The notes below the pieces were generated by a model. That model saw only the letters and a list, made by a program, of their open reading frames with translations, made no database searches and had not been told where the DNA came from. This document shows positions 20,992 to 30,657 of a stretch of 64,000 bases of DNA, piece by piece. Numbering within the stretch: position 1 is the first letter of the stretch; each line of letters begins with the position of its first letter. This DNA comes from Usnea hakonensis (Eukaryota > Ascomycota > Lecanoromycetes > Lecanorales > Parmeliaceae). The stretch covers positions 295,773 through 359,772 of the forward strand of contig BLJB01000028.1 of the NCBI GenBank assembly GCA_013423325.1, in the 5' to 3' direction. The position numbers and the translations under genes are program-made.

Positions 20992-22740
20992 TTACATCCT
21001 CTCCCGTTTTCTTGGTGCGCTTCGAATGATGTTGTCAACCCGTAACAGAAGCTGTCACACAAGTCAGTCACAAACAACCACCCTGTTTCAAAGTCGGGCC
21101 ATCGCCTTACCTCGGCGGCCTCACTTGCAGAAGATACCACAGCCCGCTTCAACTTGTAGCTCTCAATCACTCCCAGCTCCCTCATGTCCGCAATGCCACC
21201 GCCAGCCGTCAGCAGATCTAAGCCCGAACTCGTCATCCCTTTGTAAATTGCTGTTTTTAGTCTCGCGACCAGATCGCTCGAATCGAATCCGGCATTGTCG
21301 GCAAGGATGGTGGGGAGCTGCCGCAGTGCCGTAGCAAAAGAATCCACCGCGATTGCCTTTTTGCCGGTAACATTGGGTGCCGCCTGCTCCACTGCCTTTG
21401 CCATGACCATCTCCGCACATCCACCACCCAGCGTCGTCTTGGGTTCTCGCACCGTCTGGGACAGCACAGCCAAGGCGTCGTGCAATGATCGCTCAGCCTC
21501 ATCCAATAGTTGCTCGGTCGCTCCACGTAGTACGATGGTGCAAGCTTGTCCCGCCGCAACACCAGAAAACTTGATCAAAGTGTCTTCTCCAATGATGACC
21601 TCTTCTATGAGATCACAGTGGCCCAGCTTCACGCTCTCCGGATGATCAAACGTTGAGGCTATTTCTCCTCCAGTGACCAACGCCAACCGTTCAATGCCGT
21701 CGAAATCTGCATGTTCTATTGATACGATTCCAGCGTCAGAGAAAAGCTGCTCCGGCCAGTTGTAGATGAGCTGACGGTTGACGAAACAATTGATGCCGTG
21801 ACTCTTGATCTTCTCCACCTTCAGTTTCATCTTCTCCCTCTCCGCCTTCTCCAGCTCGGCCAACTTCCCGGTCGATTCGACCTTGACTCTTGCCCCAAAT
21901 ATTTTGATCTTGTCCGTATCCATGGCAGTATTAGCGACGAGTATCTTGGCATTCTCCAGCCTTTTGGGTTGGTTGACTCCTATCTGCTTATCCAGAATGA
22001 AACCCTCATCCAAATACGAGTCGTTCAGCTTGCCGCCCGCCTTTTTGATGATCTGTATATGACTTAGATCCGTAGACCCTCTCATCCGTAAGACAGCATC
22101 ACAAGCAAGCTGTGCAAAATGGTTTCGATCCTGACTTAGCACTTTGGAGCTGAGTGTTGTGCGTGCAATTGCGGTAAGATCCTTGCGGAAGGCTTCCCTG
22201 TTTTTGCTGTGGTCGACGGCCGTGGCTTCGAGTGCAGAGAGTGCCACGTTACTCGCTATTCGATATCCTTCAATGATTGTCTGCGGATGTATCTTTCTCT
22301 CCACCAACTTCTCCGCCTCCCGCAGTAATTCTGCCGCCAGCACTGTCACAGACGTGGTTCCGTCGCCAACTTCGTCATCCTGCACCTTGGATATGTTGAC
22401 GAGCACCTTTGCTGCGGCATTGTCCAAAGCTATTGCCTTGAGGATTGTAGCACCATCGTTCGTGACCATTATTTCGCCCGTTGAGCTGATCCAAGTCAGC
22501 GTGACAGCTTCGGGACAAGGGAGTGGGGCGAGTACGCTGATTGTAATATTTTGTCCATTCCCTTGGGTCCAAGCGTACTCTTGACCAAATCCCCCACGGC
22601 GATTGCGCCCACAAAGGCCGAGAGACGCGCATTCTCGCCCTTCTCTTCCGTGACCTCGTCGCCAAAGATTTGGGTCGGATTAAAGGCAGCCTGGGGAAAG
22701 TGAGTTTGTGGGCAGGGTAGGGGGAAAAGTCACGTACCAT
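20992..22740 (-). CDS. cct2: CCT2: TRiC/CCT chaperonin beta subunit
   Basis: Subunit of the cytosolic group II chaperonin that folds actin, tubulin and other clients by ATP hydrolysis. Four coding segments: 22738-22740 (the ATG alone), 22536-22690, 21111-22485 and 20992-21051; introns 22691-22737, 22486-22535 and 21052-21110. Product 530 residues, normal for the family. TLGPKGMDKILQS, VTNDGATIL and GDGTTS build the ATP site. The stretch with GVNQPKRLENAKILVANTAM and INCFVNRQLIYNWPEQLF is diagnostic of the beta subunit rather than alpha. It ends LLRVDNIIRSAPR, also typical of CCT2. Splicing is needed to join the start codon to the second residue. Confidence 0.96.
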
Positions 22741-23542
22741 GGTCAGGATGGTCGAAAAGTAGTGCTATGGCGGGGATACTGGAAAAGAATGGGTTGGTCA
22801 CTCGCCTAAAACCCGGACACTGCATTGCTGGTAGGACGCGTTTTTCTAGGTATCTTTTATCTTGGGACTAATTTAGCGTGTATTAAATGAAGATTACAAG
22901 CAAGGCATAAAAGTACCAACGGGCATCAGGGGAGGATCAAACACCACTTGACCCTTTTTTCCCTTTTTTTTCTCCGCATTTTAATCTCCTTTTTTCCCAC
23001 ATTCACCAATCACACTCACACTCACATTCTTTTCTCCGTCGTATAATAGTATTATTTATTGGTCATGTTTTTTATACTTTTCAATTGTTTGATGGGATGA
23101 ACCATTTGATTGTTTCACCTGCACCAATTCTTTGCAGCAATGTGTGTATATTCAGATCCTAAAGTTCACCATGTGGTGTGGGTGTGCTGGATATGACGCG
23201 CCTCATTTGTTTAGTTATACTCCGGCCCCCCAACCTGCTGACTGCTTCGATCCCGGAGAGAGAGCCGGTTTCATCTCAGGATAAAATGGGTATATAAAGA
23301 GGCCTATAAAGAGAACAACCCGTCCTTCTCGGCCGAATTCATATTTTATCATTTCTGACTTCTTTTCTTCCTTTGAACATCTGTACATACTCTATTTGTA
23401 TATATTGTTCATATTGTTTTCTCTCTGCTTTGTAAATATCTTGCTTCACATTTCTCCATCCGCATCTGCTCTCTCAACCCATCAAGTCGCACAAGACGCG
23501 GACCCCATTCACAGAACGACGTCTATCCTCCAAGTTCATCCA
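22741..23542. other. Divergent intergenic region (CCT2 / glucanase)
   Basis: Contains T-rich tracts and, on the plus strand, a clear TATA box at 23291 for the glucanase gene. The last 160 bases (from about 23381) are an open, hydrophobic-coding frame with no ATG, in frame with the glucanase. Confidence 0.6.
23291..23298 (+). promoter_or_regulatory. TATA box of the GH64 gene
   Basis: TATATAAA lies 252 bp before the glucanase ATG. Transcription would be expected to start about 30-60 bases downstream, leaving a 5' leader of roughly 200 bases. Confidence 0.6.
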
Positions 23543-24700
23543 ATGGCCACCGTCAATATCGCTCTCCAGAACCAGACGAGCTCAAGCAACGTATACGCCT
23601 ACATCACTGGACGAGCGCTCGACAACAACAACGCTCTCTTCCTACTCCAGTCCGATGGCAAGACCTACTATTATCCGACATCACCTTCCTCCACCGGCTC
23701 CGCCCTCCGCCAGGACTGCGCCATTCCCCTCGGCGCCCCAGGCAACACGACAACAGTCACCGTTCCCCACCTCGCCGGAAGCCGTATCTGGTTCTCCGTC
23801 GACGGGACATTAACCTTCCTCCTCAACCCTGGCCCCGCACTCGTCGAACCATCCGTCACCAACCCATCAGATCCCAACATCAACCTATCCTGGGACTTTT
23901 GCGAATTCACCTTCAACGCCGCCGAGCTCTTCGTCAACATCTCCTACGTCGACTTCGTCTGCCTCCCCATCTCCCTCGCCCTAACCAACACCTCCAACGC
24001 GACCCACTACGTCTCCGGCACCGCCCCCAACGGCCTCGACACCGTCTGCGACGCTCTCCGAGCGCAAACCGCCTCCGACGGCGCAGGCTGGTCCTCCCTC
24101 ATCATCCCCCACCCATCGTCCGGCGGCAATCTCCGCGCCCTGAGCCCCAACAACGGCATCACCCTGAACCCCTCCCTCTTCAACAACTACTACCAACCCT
24201 ACGTCAACCAAGTCTGGTCCCAATACACCACCCAGCACCTCTCCATCGACACCCAAGCCGCCTGGGGCACCGTCCCAGGCCACGTCGACGCCTCCTCCTC
24301 CCTCCTCGACTTCGGCCCCAACCTCACCTTCACCCGGCCCTCCGCCGCCGACATCTTCAGCTGCTCCACCGGCCCCTTCGCCATCACGGGCTCCAACATC
24401 GAACTCGGCGCCCTCATCGCCCGCCTCAGCGCCGCGTTCAATCGCTCCACTCTCCTCATCGACCCCGTCGCGCCCAGCGCGATGCCGAGCCAGTATTATC
24501 GGAATGCCGTCACGAATCACTACGCGAGGATCGTGCATGCGGCGAATTTGGATGGCTTGGGCTATGCGTTTCCGTACGATGATGTGACGCCGACGAATGG
24601 GGTGAATCAGTCCGGTGCGGTGCAGGATGCGAGTCCGAAGTTGTTGACTGTGGCTGTTGGGGGTAGGAACGCGTCTAGGGGGTTGACTGCGCAGCACTAG
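23543..24700 (+). CDS. Glycoside hydrolase family 64 beta-1,3-glucanase
   Basis: Endo-beta-1,3-glucanase of the thaumatin-like GH64 family, acting on fungal wall glucan. From the first ATG (23543) the protein has 385 residues and begins MATVNIALQNQ. The catalytic pair of the family is visible: Glu in WDFCEFTFN and, 16 residues later, Asp in ISYVDFV, matching the Glu154/Asp170 spacing of the Streptomyces enzyme. The typical C-terminal block GLGYAFPYDDV is present. No secretion signal follows the ATG. The frame is open upstream and encodes a hydrophobic stretch (LFILFSLCFVNILLHIS) ending in SASA, much like a signal peptide, but has no ATG; only CTG (23381) and TTG codons could start it. Either the enzyme is cytosolic, a leader intron exists, or translation begins at a non-AUG codon. 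Confidence 0.9.
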   Translation: MATVNIALQNQTSSSNVYAYITGRALDNNNALFLLQSDGKTYYYPTSPSSTGSALRQDCAIPLGAPGNTTTVTVPHLAGSRIWFSVDGTLTFLLNPGPALVEPSVTNPSDPNINLSWDFCEFTFNAAELFVNISYVDFVCLPISLALTNTSNATHYVSGTAPNGLDTVCDALRAQTASDGAGWSSLIIPHPSSGGNLRALSPNNGITLNPSLFNNYYQPYVNQVWSQYTTQHLSIDTQAAWGTVPGHVDASSSLLDFGPNLTFTRPSAADIFSCSTGPFAITGSNIELGALIARLSAAFNRSTLLIDPVAPSAMPSQYYRNAVTNHYARIVHAANLDGLGYAFPYDDVTPTNGVNQSGAVQDASPKLLTVAVGGRNASRGLTAQH

Positions 24701-25085
24701 CGGACTTGGGAGTAGCCGTTGTGGTGCTTGGGTGTTGGGAGGCGATGTTGGATTGGATAGGACGTTGTTTGAGTTGCGGGTTGCTTGCATAGTCACTCTT
24801 TTAGTGTAATTGTTTATTTCCTTTTGAATTTTCTATGTTGTCGGGCACATGGAATATCTATTGAGCACATAGTCCGTCTCCCACCGTACATAAGTATCAT
24901 CCTTCTTCTGCCACGATCAATCCTTCCGATCAGGATGTACATAAGCACACACGGCTCTCCGAGCCAGCTAGACACATTTAGTATCTAGATTTTCAAAGCA
25001 AGCAAATCAAATTGCAAAATGGGTATCTTGAACAAGAAGAAGCCAGTGCTTCAGCGCCAGCCACTACCAAGTCATCTCCACGACG
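24701..25085. other. Tail-to-tail intergenic region
   Basis: 3' ends of the glucanase and pch2 genes. No gene seen; a short plus-strand ATG frame near 25019 stays open for only a few dozen codons. Confidence 0.5.
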
Positions 25086-27115
25086 CTAACGCCTGTCGCC
25101 TACCTCCAGCTCTTCTGCGCCATTGCTCTGGTCTCGTAACATCTCATCATCGACAGCTTGTGCCAGAGCTCTGAGAGCTTCCTCGATCGGACATGGATCC
25201 TGTCTCGTGTACATGGCTAGCGAAACGGCCGGTAAACGTCGGAGACTTCTCGGGCTCAAATTCTGCGGACCAATCAACGTTAGGGACCGTTCCAAGCCAA
25301 TCGCTCGATGCTACTTCATCTTACCGCACTCTTGGTTGCAATTTCCCACAGCGTTCGAGGCAGGGACTCTTCGTCAGGGGAAAAATGCAGCATCATGAGG
25401 GCGTGAGGGGGTAGGTCTCTGTCGTCAAGAATGTGAAAATCTTCTTGAAATTCAAAGGGTTTAATTGGGCAGGGCACGCGGGGCGGACTGCTATGAGGTT
25501 GTCAGTATGTCGAAACGGCAGATCCAGAACATGGCTGAGACCTGAACGGGGTATAGAACTTGTCCGCAGCAGACGAGGATGATGAAGGTGTGGGAGAGGC
25601 CCACCCGCTCACAAGTTCGACCTCCTCTCCATCCAGCAGCATATCCTGTGCGCACTGCTCTAAAGTGGTGGCTTCTGAAGGGCGACGGACTGGAGCTATG
25701 ATTCCGCATCGAGCAAGTTCGAGGTAACAAGAACGTAGGATTTCATATCTACCTCTGGGACCGGGATCGGGAATGTGCTGTTTGATGTCGATGCGGTCAA
25801 GGAATGCCGGGTCCTAATCAACGATCAATGTAAACAATTCAAATGCAGCAAATTCACTCGATTTACGCACAACAGCTTTGATCAAGTTGCTCGTGCAGAA
25901 GACTGTGACATTGGGCCGGCATCGTAGACGGTCAATCGCCGCTAGCAGTGCATTCACAGCCTGAATGTCATTAGACCTGATCTCGCCACAAGCTTGTAAA
26001 TCGTGTCGACGCATACCCTCAAAGAATCATGCGGCTCATTTGAGCTGCTAGCACAGTCGCGCTTGCCGGCCAAACTTTCTATATCATCAACCAGGACGCA
26101 AATGAAAGTGTTCTCGTCCTCATCAAGCATGGACTCAATTTTGGCGAAGACTTTATCAACGACTTTCCCACTCTCACCATAGTATTCGCTGAACATTAGG
26201 TGAGCATCAAACTCAACCAGCTTGCACGACGGATAAGTGTCGCTCAAGCGGATGGATAGTTGCTGGGCTAAGGCACGACAAAGGCTTGTCTTCCCACTCC
26301 CTGGCGGTCCATGAAGCAGGATAACTCTGCTCAGACCAGGAAGTCCTTGGAGATTCTGACGAGCCGAGAAGGAGACTATGGTGTTTCAGCCGGGGTAGCT
26401 ATATGGAACGTAGCAATGACACTGACTCATACGGATGATGAATCTGAGGAGTCGGAATTGAATGAGATCTTCGAAGATCAACCTACCATGTTCAGGCACA
26501 CAAGTTGCGGTACTGTAGGATTTTAGAGCCTTACGAATCCCAAATACCATGTAAGCTTCTACTTGGAAGATCCAAGATCTTAGTCTGCGGCCTCGAAATA
26601 CCGTCATGAGTGTCATAGGCGATTCGCATCTGTGTAGTCTCGGAGGGTTCGATTTTCTCTTCATCGCCGTGAAGCTCAAAAATCACAAGGTCGATATCCA
26701 CTTCAGAAAGATGAACATCCATGGTTAATGCACAATCAGTATCGGTGGTGAGGTCTGCAACGGTGATGAACCTTATGTTTCGAGAGCTTTGAAATCCATC
26801 TGGACGCACAATTTTAATATACGAAGCATGATTGAAAGCTTTAGGTCGAAAGTCGCGGGTATCGTACCATGACATGGAATGGTCTGCTTCAGCTTGACCG
26901 AGGCATAGCCTTTTCTGAGCCATCTTTCAACTTGTTCAGCGAGCTTCATGTTACAGCATAGTCAGATACATCTAAACCCAAAAAATATAGAGTCATTAGA
27001 GAAGAGTTCTACTCACAGTCCGAGGGGAGGATACCGGATGATTGGTACAGCACTCGACATGTAGCATAGGTTTGGGATAAGTAGCTTTCGCTGGTGATGT
27101 TAAGGTGCCGACCAT
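25086..27115 (-). CDS. pch2: Pch2/TRIP13-type AAA+ ATPase, with apparent frame break near the N-terminus
   Basis: Remodels HORMA-domain proteins in meiotic checkpoint and axis control. Eight exons: 27017-27115, 26535-26923 (or 26943), 26433-26482, 26017-26375, 25871-25960, 25542-25813, 25325-25490 and 25086-25262. The body is sound: FHGLWDS-like LHGIWDS, Walker A GPPGSGKTS, Walker B CVLVDDIES, NALLAAIDRL, sensor CTSN, then FLDRIDIKQHIP and the C-terminal LSPRSLRRLP. The problem is exon 2. A family-like reading (LAEQVERWLRKGYASVKL) follows the acceptor at 26944 but is one base out of frame with the rest from about 26875. A frame-preserving acceptor at 26924 exists but replaces that stretch with an unfamiliar one (MAQKRLCLGQAEADHS), giving 533 residues. 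So either there is a 1-base deletion, a sequencing error, or an unusual N-terminus. Confidence 0.88.
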
Positions 27116-27480
27116 GGTGGACTCCCTACTGCTGCAAGATGATCCATGTAGAACTACCTTGTTCTGCAGACTATCGATTGAGAGTAGAACGATTCATCAT
27201 GTCTGGGGGGGTACTGGAGAATCAGATTTTACAGTACTTGACTAAAGTAAAGAATGGTACGAAACGTATTATACTTTAGTGTCGGTGTAATTTTCTTTGG
27301 GGCAAGGGTCTAGATTATTGTTTCACATCCGGAAATAGGCAGCTTGAAAATAACTTTACGCTCAAAATATGTCATCGATCTCACTGTCGTCTGCTCTGTT
27401 CCTCTGCACCTGAAACATGGTTCTCAGTCCAGGATACGAGAATCCAAGTCGTCGCCTTTGAACCCGACAATTACGCCGCA
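27116..27480. promoter_or_regulatory. Divergent promoter region, pch2 / CSC1-like channel
   Basis: 365 bp between two divergently transcribed starts. No TATA or other recognised element seen. Confidence 0.4.
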
Positions 27481-30146
27481 ATGGCCTCATTTGGAATTAT
27501 GGAAGATGGTAACGGCTATCAAGACCAGAGCAGAAATCAGAATCAAAGGGACATCACCACCCAAATCGTCATCTCCGTCGCTCTCGGTTTCTTCGCCTTC
27601 CTCGCCTTTTGCTTCCTGAGACCAAGATGGACAACTCTCTATGCTGCGCGCAAGAGGCAGAAGAACGCCGCTTCAATCCTCCCAGAGCTTCCAGACACCT
27701 TCTTTGGATGGATTCCAGCTCTTTATCGAATCACGGAAGATCAAGTTCTTGCTTCAGCCGGCCTTGATGCCTTTGTAGTGAGTATCCAGAAGCGATAATG
27801 GACTCTCAACCACTAAATCATGCTGCAGTTTCTTCATTTTTTCAAGATGGCGACAAAGTACATAGCCATCACCTTCTTCTTCTCACTCGTCGTCCTCTTG
27901 CCAATACACGTCCACGACACAGGCGATTATGGCTTGCCGAATCAAGCCACAGGAAATCGGACCACTGCTTTCGGGGTCTATGAGGACCCATCTACAACAC
28001 AAGAATATGCAAGATCTGGAAAGGGTGCCAAGGGCGAGAACAATAAGCCAACCGATTTGATGCTCTGGGTTTACGTCGTCTCCGTATACCTGTTCTCATT
28101 CCTTGCGATGTACCTTATCGTCACAGAGACCAAAAAGGTCATCCGCATTCGCCAGGATTACCTCGGTAGCCAATCCACTGTCACCGATAGGACCATCAGG
28201 CTCTCCGGCATACCCGAAGAACTACGCTCGGAAGAGATGATCAAGGAAGCGATTGAAAATCTCCAAATTGGCAAGGTCGAGAGTGTTTTGTTGTGCAAGG
28301 ACTGGAGAGAGCTGGACGAACTGGTTGCCCGCAGAATGACTATCTTGCGGAAGCTTGAAGAGGCATGGACTGTACATTTAGGACAACCAAGGCATGGGGG
28401 AAACAGGGTCCTTCTCCAAGCCTCGGGGGGGAATGACAATCATGTTGATGAGTTTGAACATCTTCTGGATGGCAACAATAACGATCAGCCTCATGTGGAT
28501 ACAGCTGCCTCAGATCGTCCGAAGACACGGATATGGCACGGCTTCCTAGGCCTACAAAGTCGACGTATCGATGCTATTGATTACTACGAGGAGAAGCTTC
28601 AGAAGCTGGACGAGAAAATCAAGGCATCCCGCAATAAGGTCTACAAACCTACTCCATTGGCTTTTGTTACTCTGGACTCGACTGCTGCTGCAGTAAGTAA
28701 CGAAATTCGCAAAGGTCCCCGCATTGCTGATGGTACGTAGCAAATGGCTGTACAAGCTACGATGGACCCTGAGCCAATGAAGTTGCTTGCCAATACTGCC
28801 CCGGCACCTGCGGATGTCGTATGGCAAAACACATATCTTTCGAGGTCCAGCAGAATGCTCAGAGCGTGGTCTATCACCATGGTGATTGCTGTTCTTACCG
28901 TCTTCTGGTCTGTGCTTTTGGTCCCTCTGGCCGGACTACTAAGCCTCGAAAACATTGGTAAAGTCTGGCCACAGCTCGCAGATGCCCTCTCGAGCCACAA
29001 TATTAGCAGATCTTTGGTCCAACAAGGTCTTCCTACACTGCTCATCTCCCTGCTGAGTGTAGCCGTCCCATATCTTTATTACTGTACACTTCCATCTGCT
29101 GAAAATCCGCGGATCGAAGCTGACGACGTTTAGGGCTGTCAACGCTGCAAGGCATGATATCGCAAGGAGATATCGAAATGTCTTTGATATCGAAGAACTT
29201 CTTCTTTACATTCTTCAATCTCTTCGTCGTCTTTACGATCTTTGGAACGGCCTCAAATGCTCGTGGATACTTCAGCCGTATCGGAGATTCTCTCAAAGAC
29301 ACCACAAGTGTTGCACGTATCCTTGCCGAATCCTTAAAGAACCTTGTCCTATTCTACTTGAACTTAATCATACTCCAAGGGTTGGGATTGTTTCCCTTTC
29401 GACTGCTCGAATTTGGCAGTGTGGCACTGTATCCCATCTTCCTGATTGGTGCCAAGACCCCTCGAGGTAAGAGCCCGGCCTGTGTCAAACAAGCTCTCTA
29501 GCAGCTGCTGATTGAGGTTACAGATTACGCAGAAATGGTCCAGCCACCTGTCTTTAGCTATGGCTTCTATCTTCCTCAGACCTTGCTTATCCTCATCATT
29601 TGCATTGTGTATAGCGTTCTGCCGGGATCCTGGTTTGTGCTGTTCTTTGGCCTGATATATTTCGTCATCGGAACCTTCATCTACAAGTACCAGCTCCTCT
29701 ACGCGATGGACCATCGTCAGCATTCCACCGGTCGAGCATGGTCTATCATCTGTAATCGCATCGTATTAGGCCTTGTTGTCTTTCAGATTGCTATGACTGG
29801 CATTCTGGGTCTAAGCTTAGCAGTTTATCGCGCCATCTTGATCCTCCCTCTGCTCGCGTTTACAATCTGGTTCATCGTCTTATACCAACGCGCTTACGAT
29901 CCATTGATGAAATTCATTGCCATCCGCAGCCTCACTCATGACCCACCCTTTGGAGCATTGGCTCAGGGTGAGTCAAGATACGACAGTGAGACTTCGAGAG
30001 GTCGAGATGTGGATGAGGACCAAGAGACGGGCCTGCGTTATATCAATCCTAGCTTGATCACCCCTCTGGATGATGTGTGGCTCGCAAAGAAGCGCACAAA
30101 TGGCTCGGCTCGTCACGGCGATGATGGTGCGGAAGAGGATGTATGA
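27481..30146 (+). CDS. CSC1/OSCA/TMEM63-like calcium-permeable channel (DUF221)
   Basis: Multi-pass plasma- or endo-membrane protein of the osmosensitive cation channel family. Five exons: 27481-27777, 27829-28692, 28741-29083, 29134-29466 and 29524-30146; introns 51, 48, 50 and 57 bases; product 819 residues. Order: first transmembrane segment near residue 30 (ITTQIVISVALGFFAFLAF) followed by RPRW; two more segments around ITFFFSLVVLLPIHV and LMLWVYVVSVYLFSF; the cytosolic PHM7-type domain (TIRLSGIPEEL through TPLAFVTLDS); then the conserved TAPAPADVVWQNTYLSR; then the channel segments including GMISQGDIEMSLISKNFF and PRDYAEMVQPPVFSYG. The tail is short, charged and cytosolic. All introns fall where joining restores family-conserved sequence. 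Confidence 0.93.
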
Positions 30147-30657
30147 TTCTTTGAACGAGACTGGGCTGATTTCCTGGTGGATGATATGCACAGCGATTGT
30201 GGGGCATTCTGTATGGCGTTTAGGCAACTCTTGTATCTCATAACTTGGACCCTTTTCACATAGCATTATACCCGTCCAGATTGGGCCATGTTGTTTTGAC
30301 CTTTGAAGCAAAATCATGGGGTGGCTCCTTCTTATTGAGAACAGGTTGAGAGACGATGACGTCTATTGCGACTCCTTCTCTTTCTCCAAAGACCTTCTGC
30401 AACCAATCACCTGCTGAACCTACCTAAAACTAAACATCCAACATAAGACTATTCACAATCTTTACTAGCACAGTCTTTTAAGAGGGTCGCTGATCTTGAC
30501 TCTTGATCCTGAAGAAGCCGAGGATTTGGGTCCCCCCTCAACAGCGGCTGCATCATTCACTATCCTAGAAAACGCCTCTATTCATACCCTCTACGTTGGA
30601 CCATCCTCAACACCTGAAGTGACCAGATTGGCCGGAGCTTTTTCAAATAGCTTTCGC
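30147..30657. other. Intergenic region and possible 5' extension of the next gene
   Basis: The last 189 bases (from the TAG at 30466-30468) form an open frame continuous with the F-box gene, reading protein-like but lacking ATG. An upstream exon joined at the acceptor ending 30468 is possible. Confidence 0.4.

Noticed and set aside
20992..22740. Assignment of the chaperonin gene as CCT alpha (TCP1)
   Set aside because: The GVNQPKRLENAKILVANT and INCFVNRQLIYNWPEQLF blocks and the LLRVDNIIRSAPR C-terminus are those of the beta subunit, CCT2.
23899..24582. Long Arg/His/Pro-rich plus-strand frame and long minus-strand frame over the glucanase
   Set aside because: Shadows of the GC-rich GH64 coding sequence. 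The catalytic motifs belong to the other frame.
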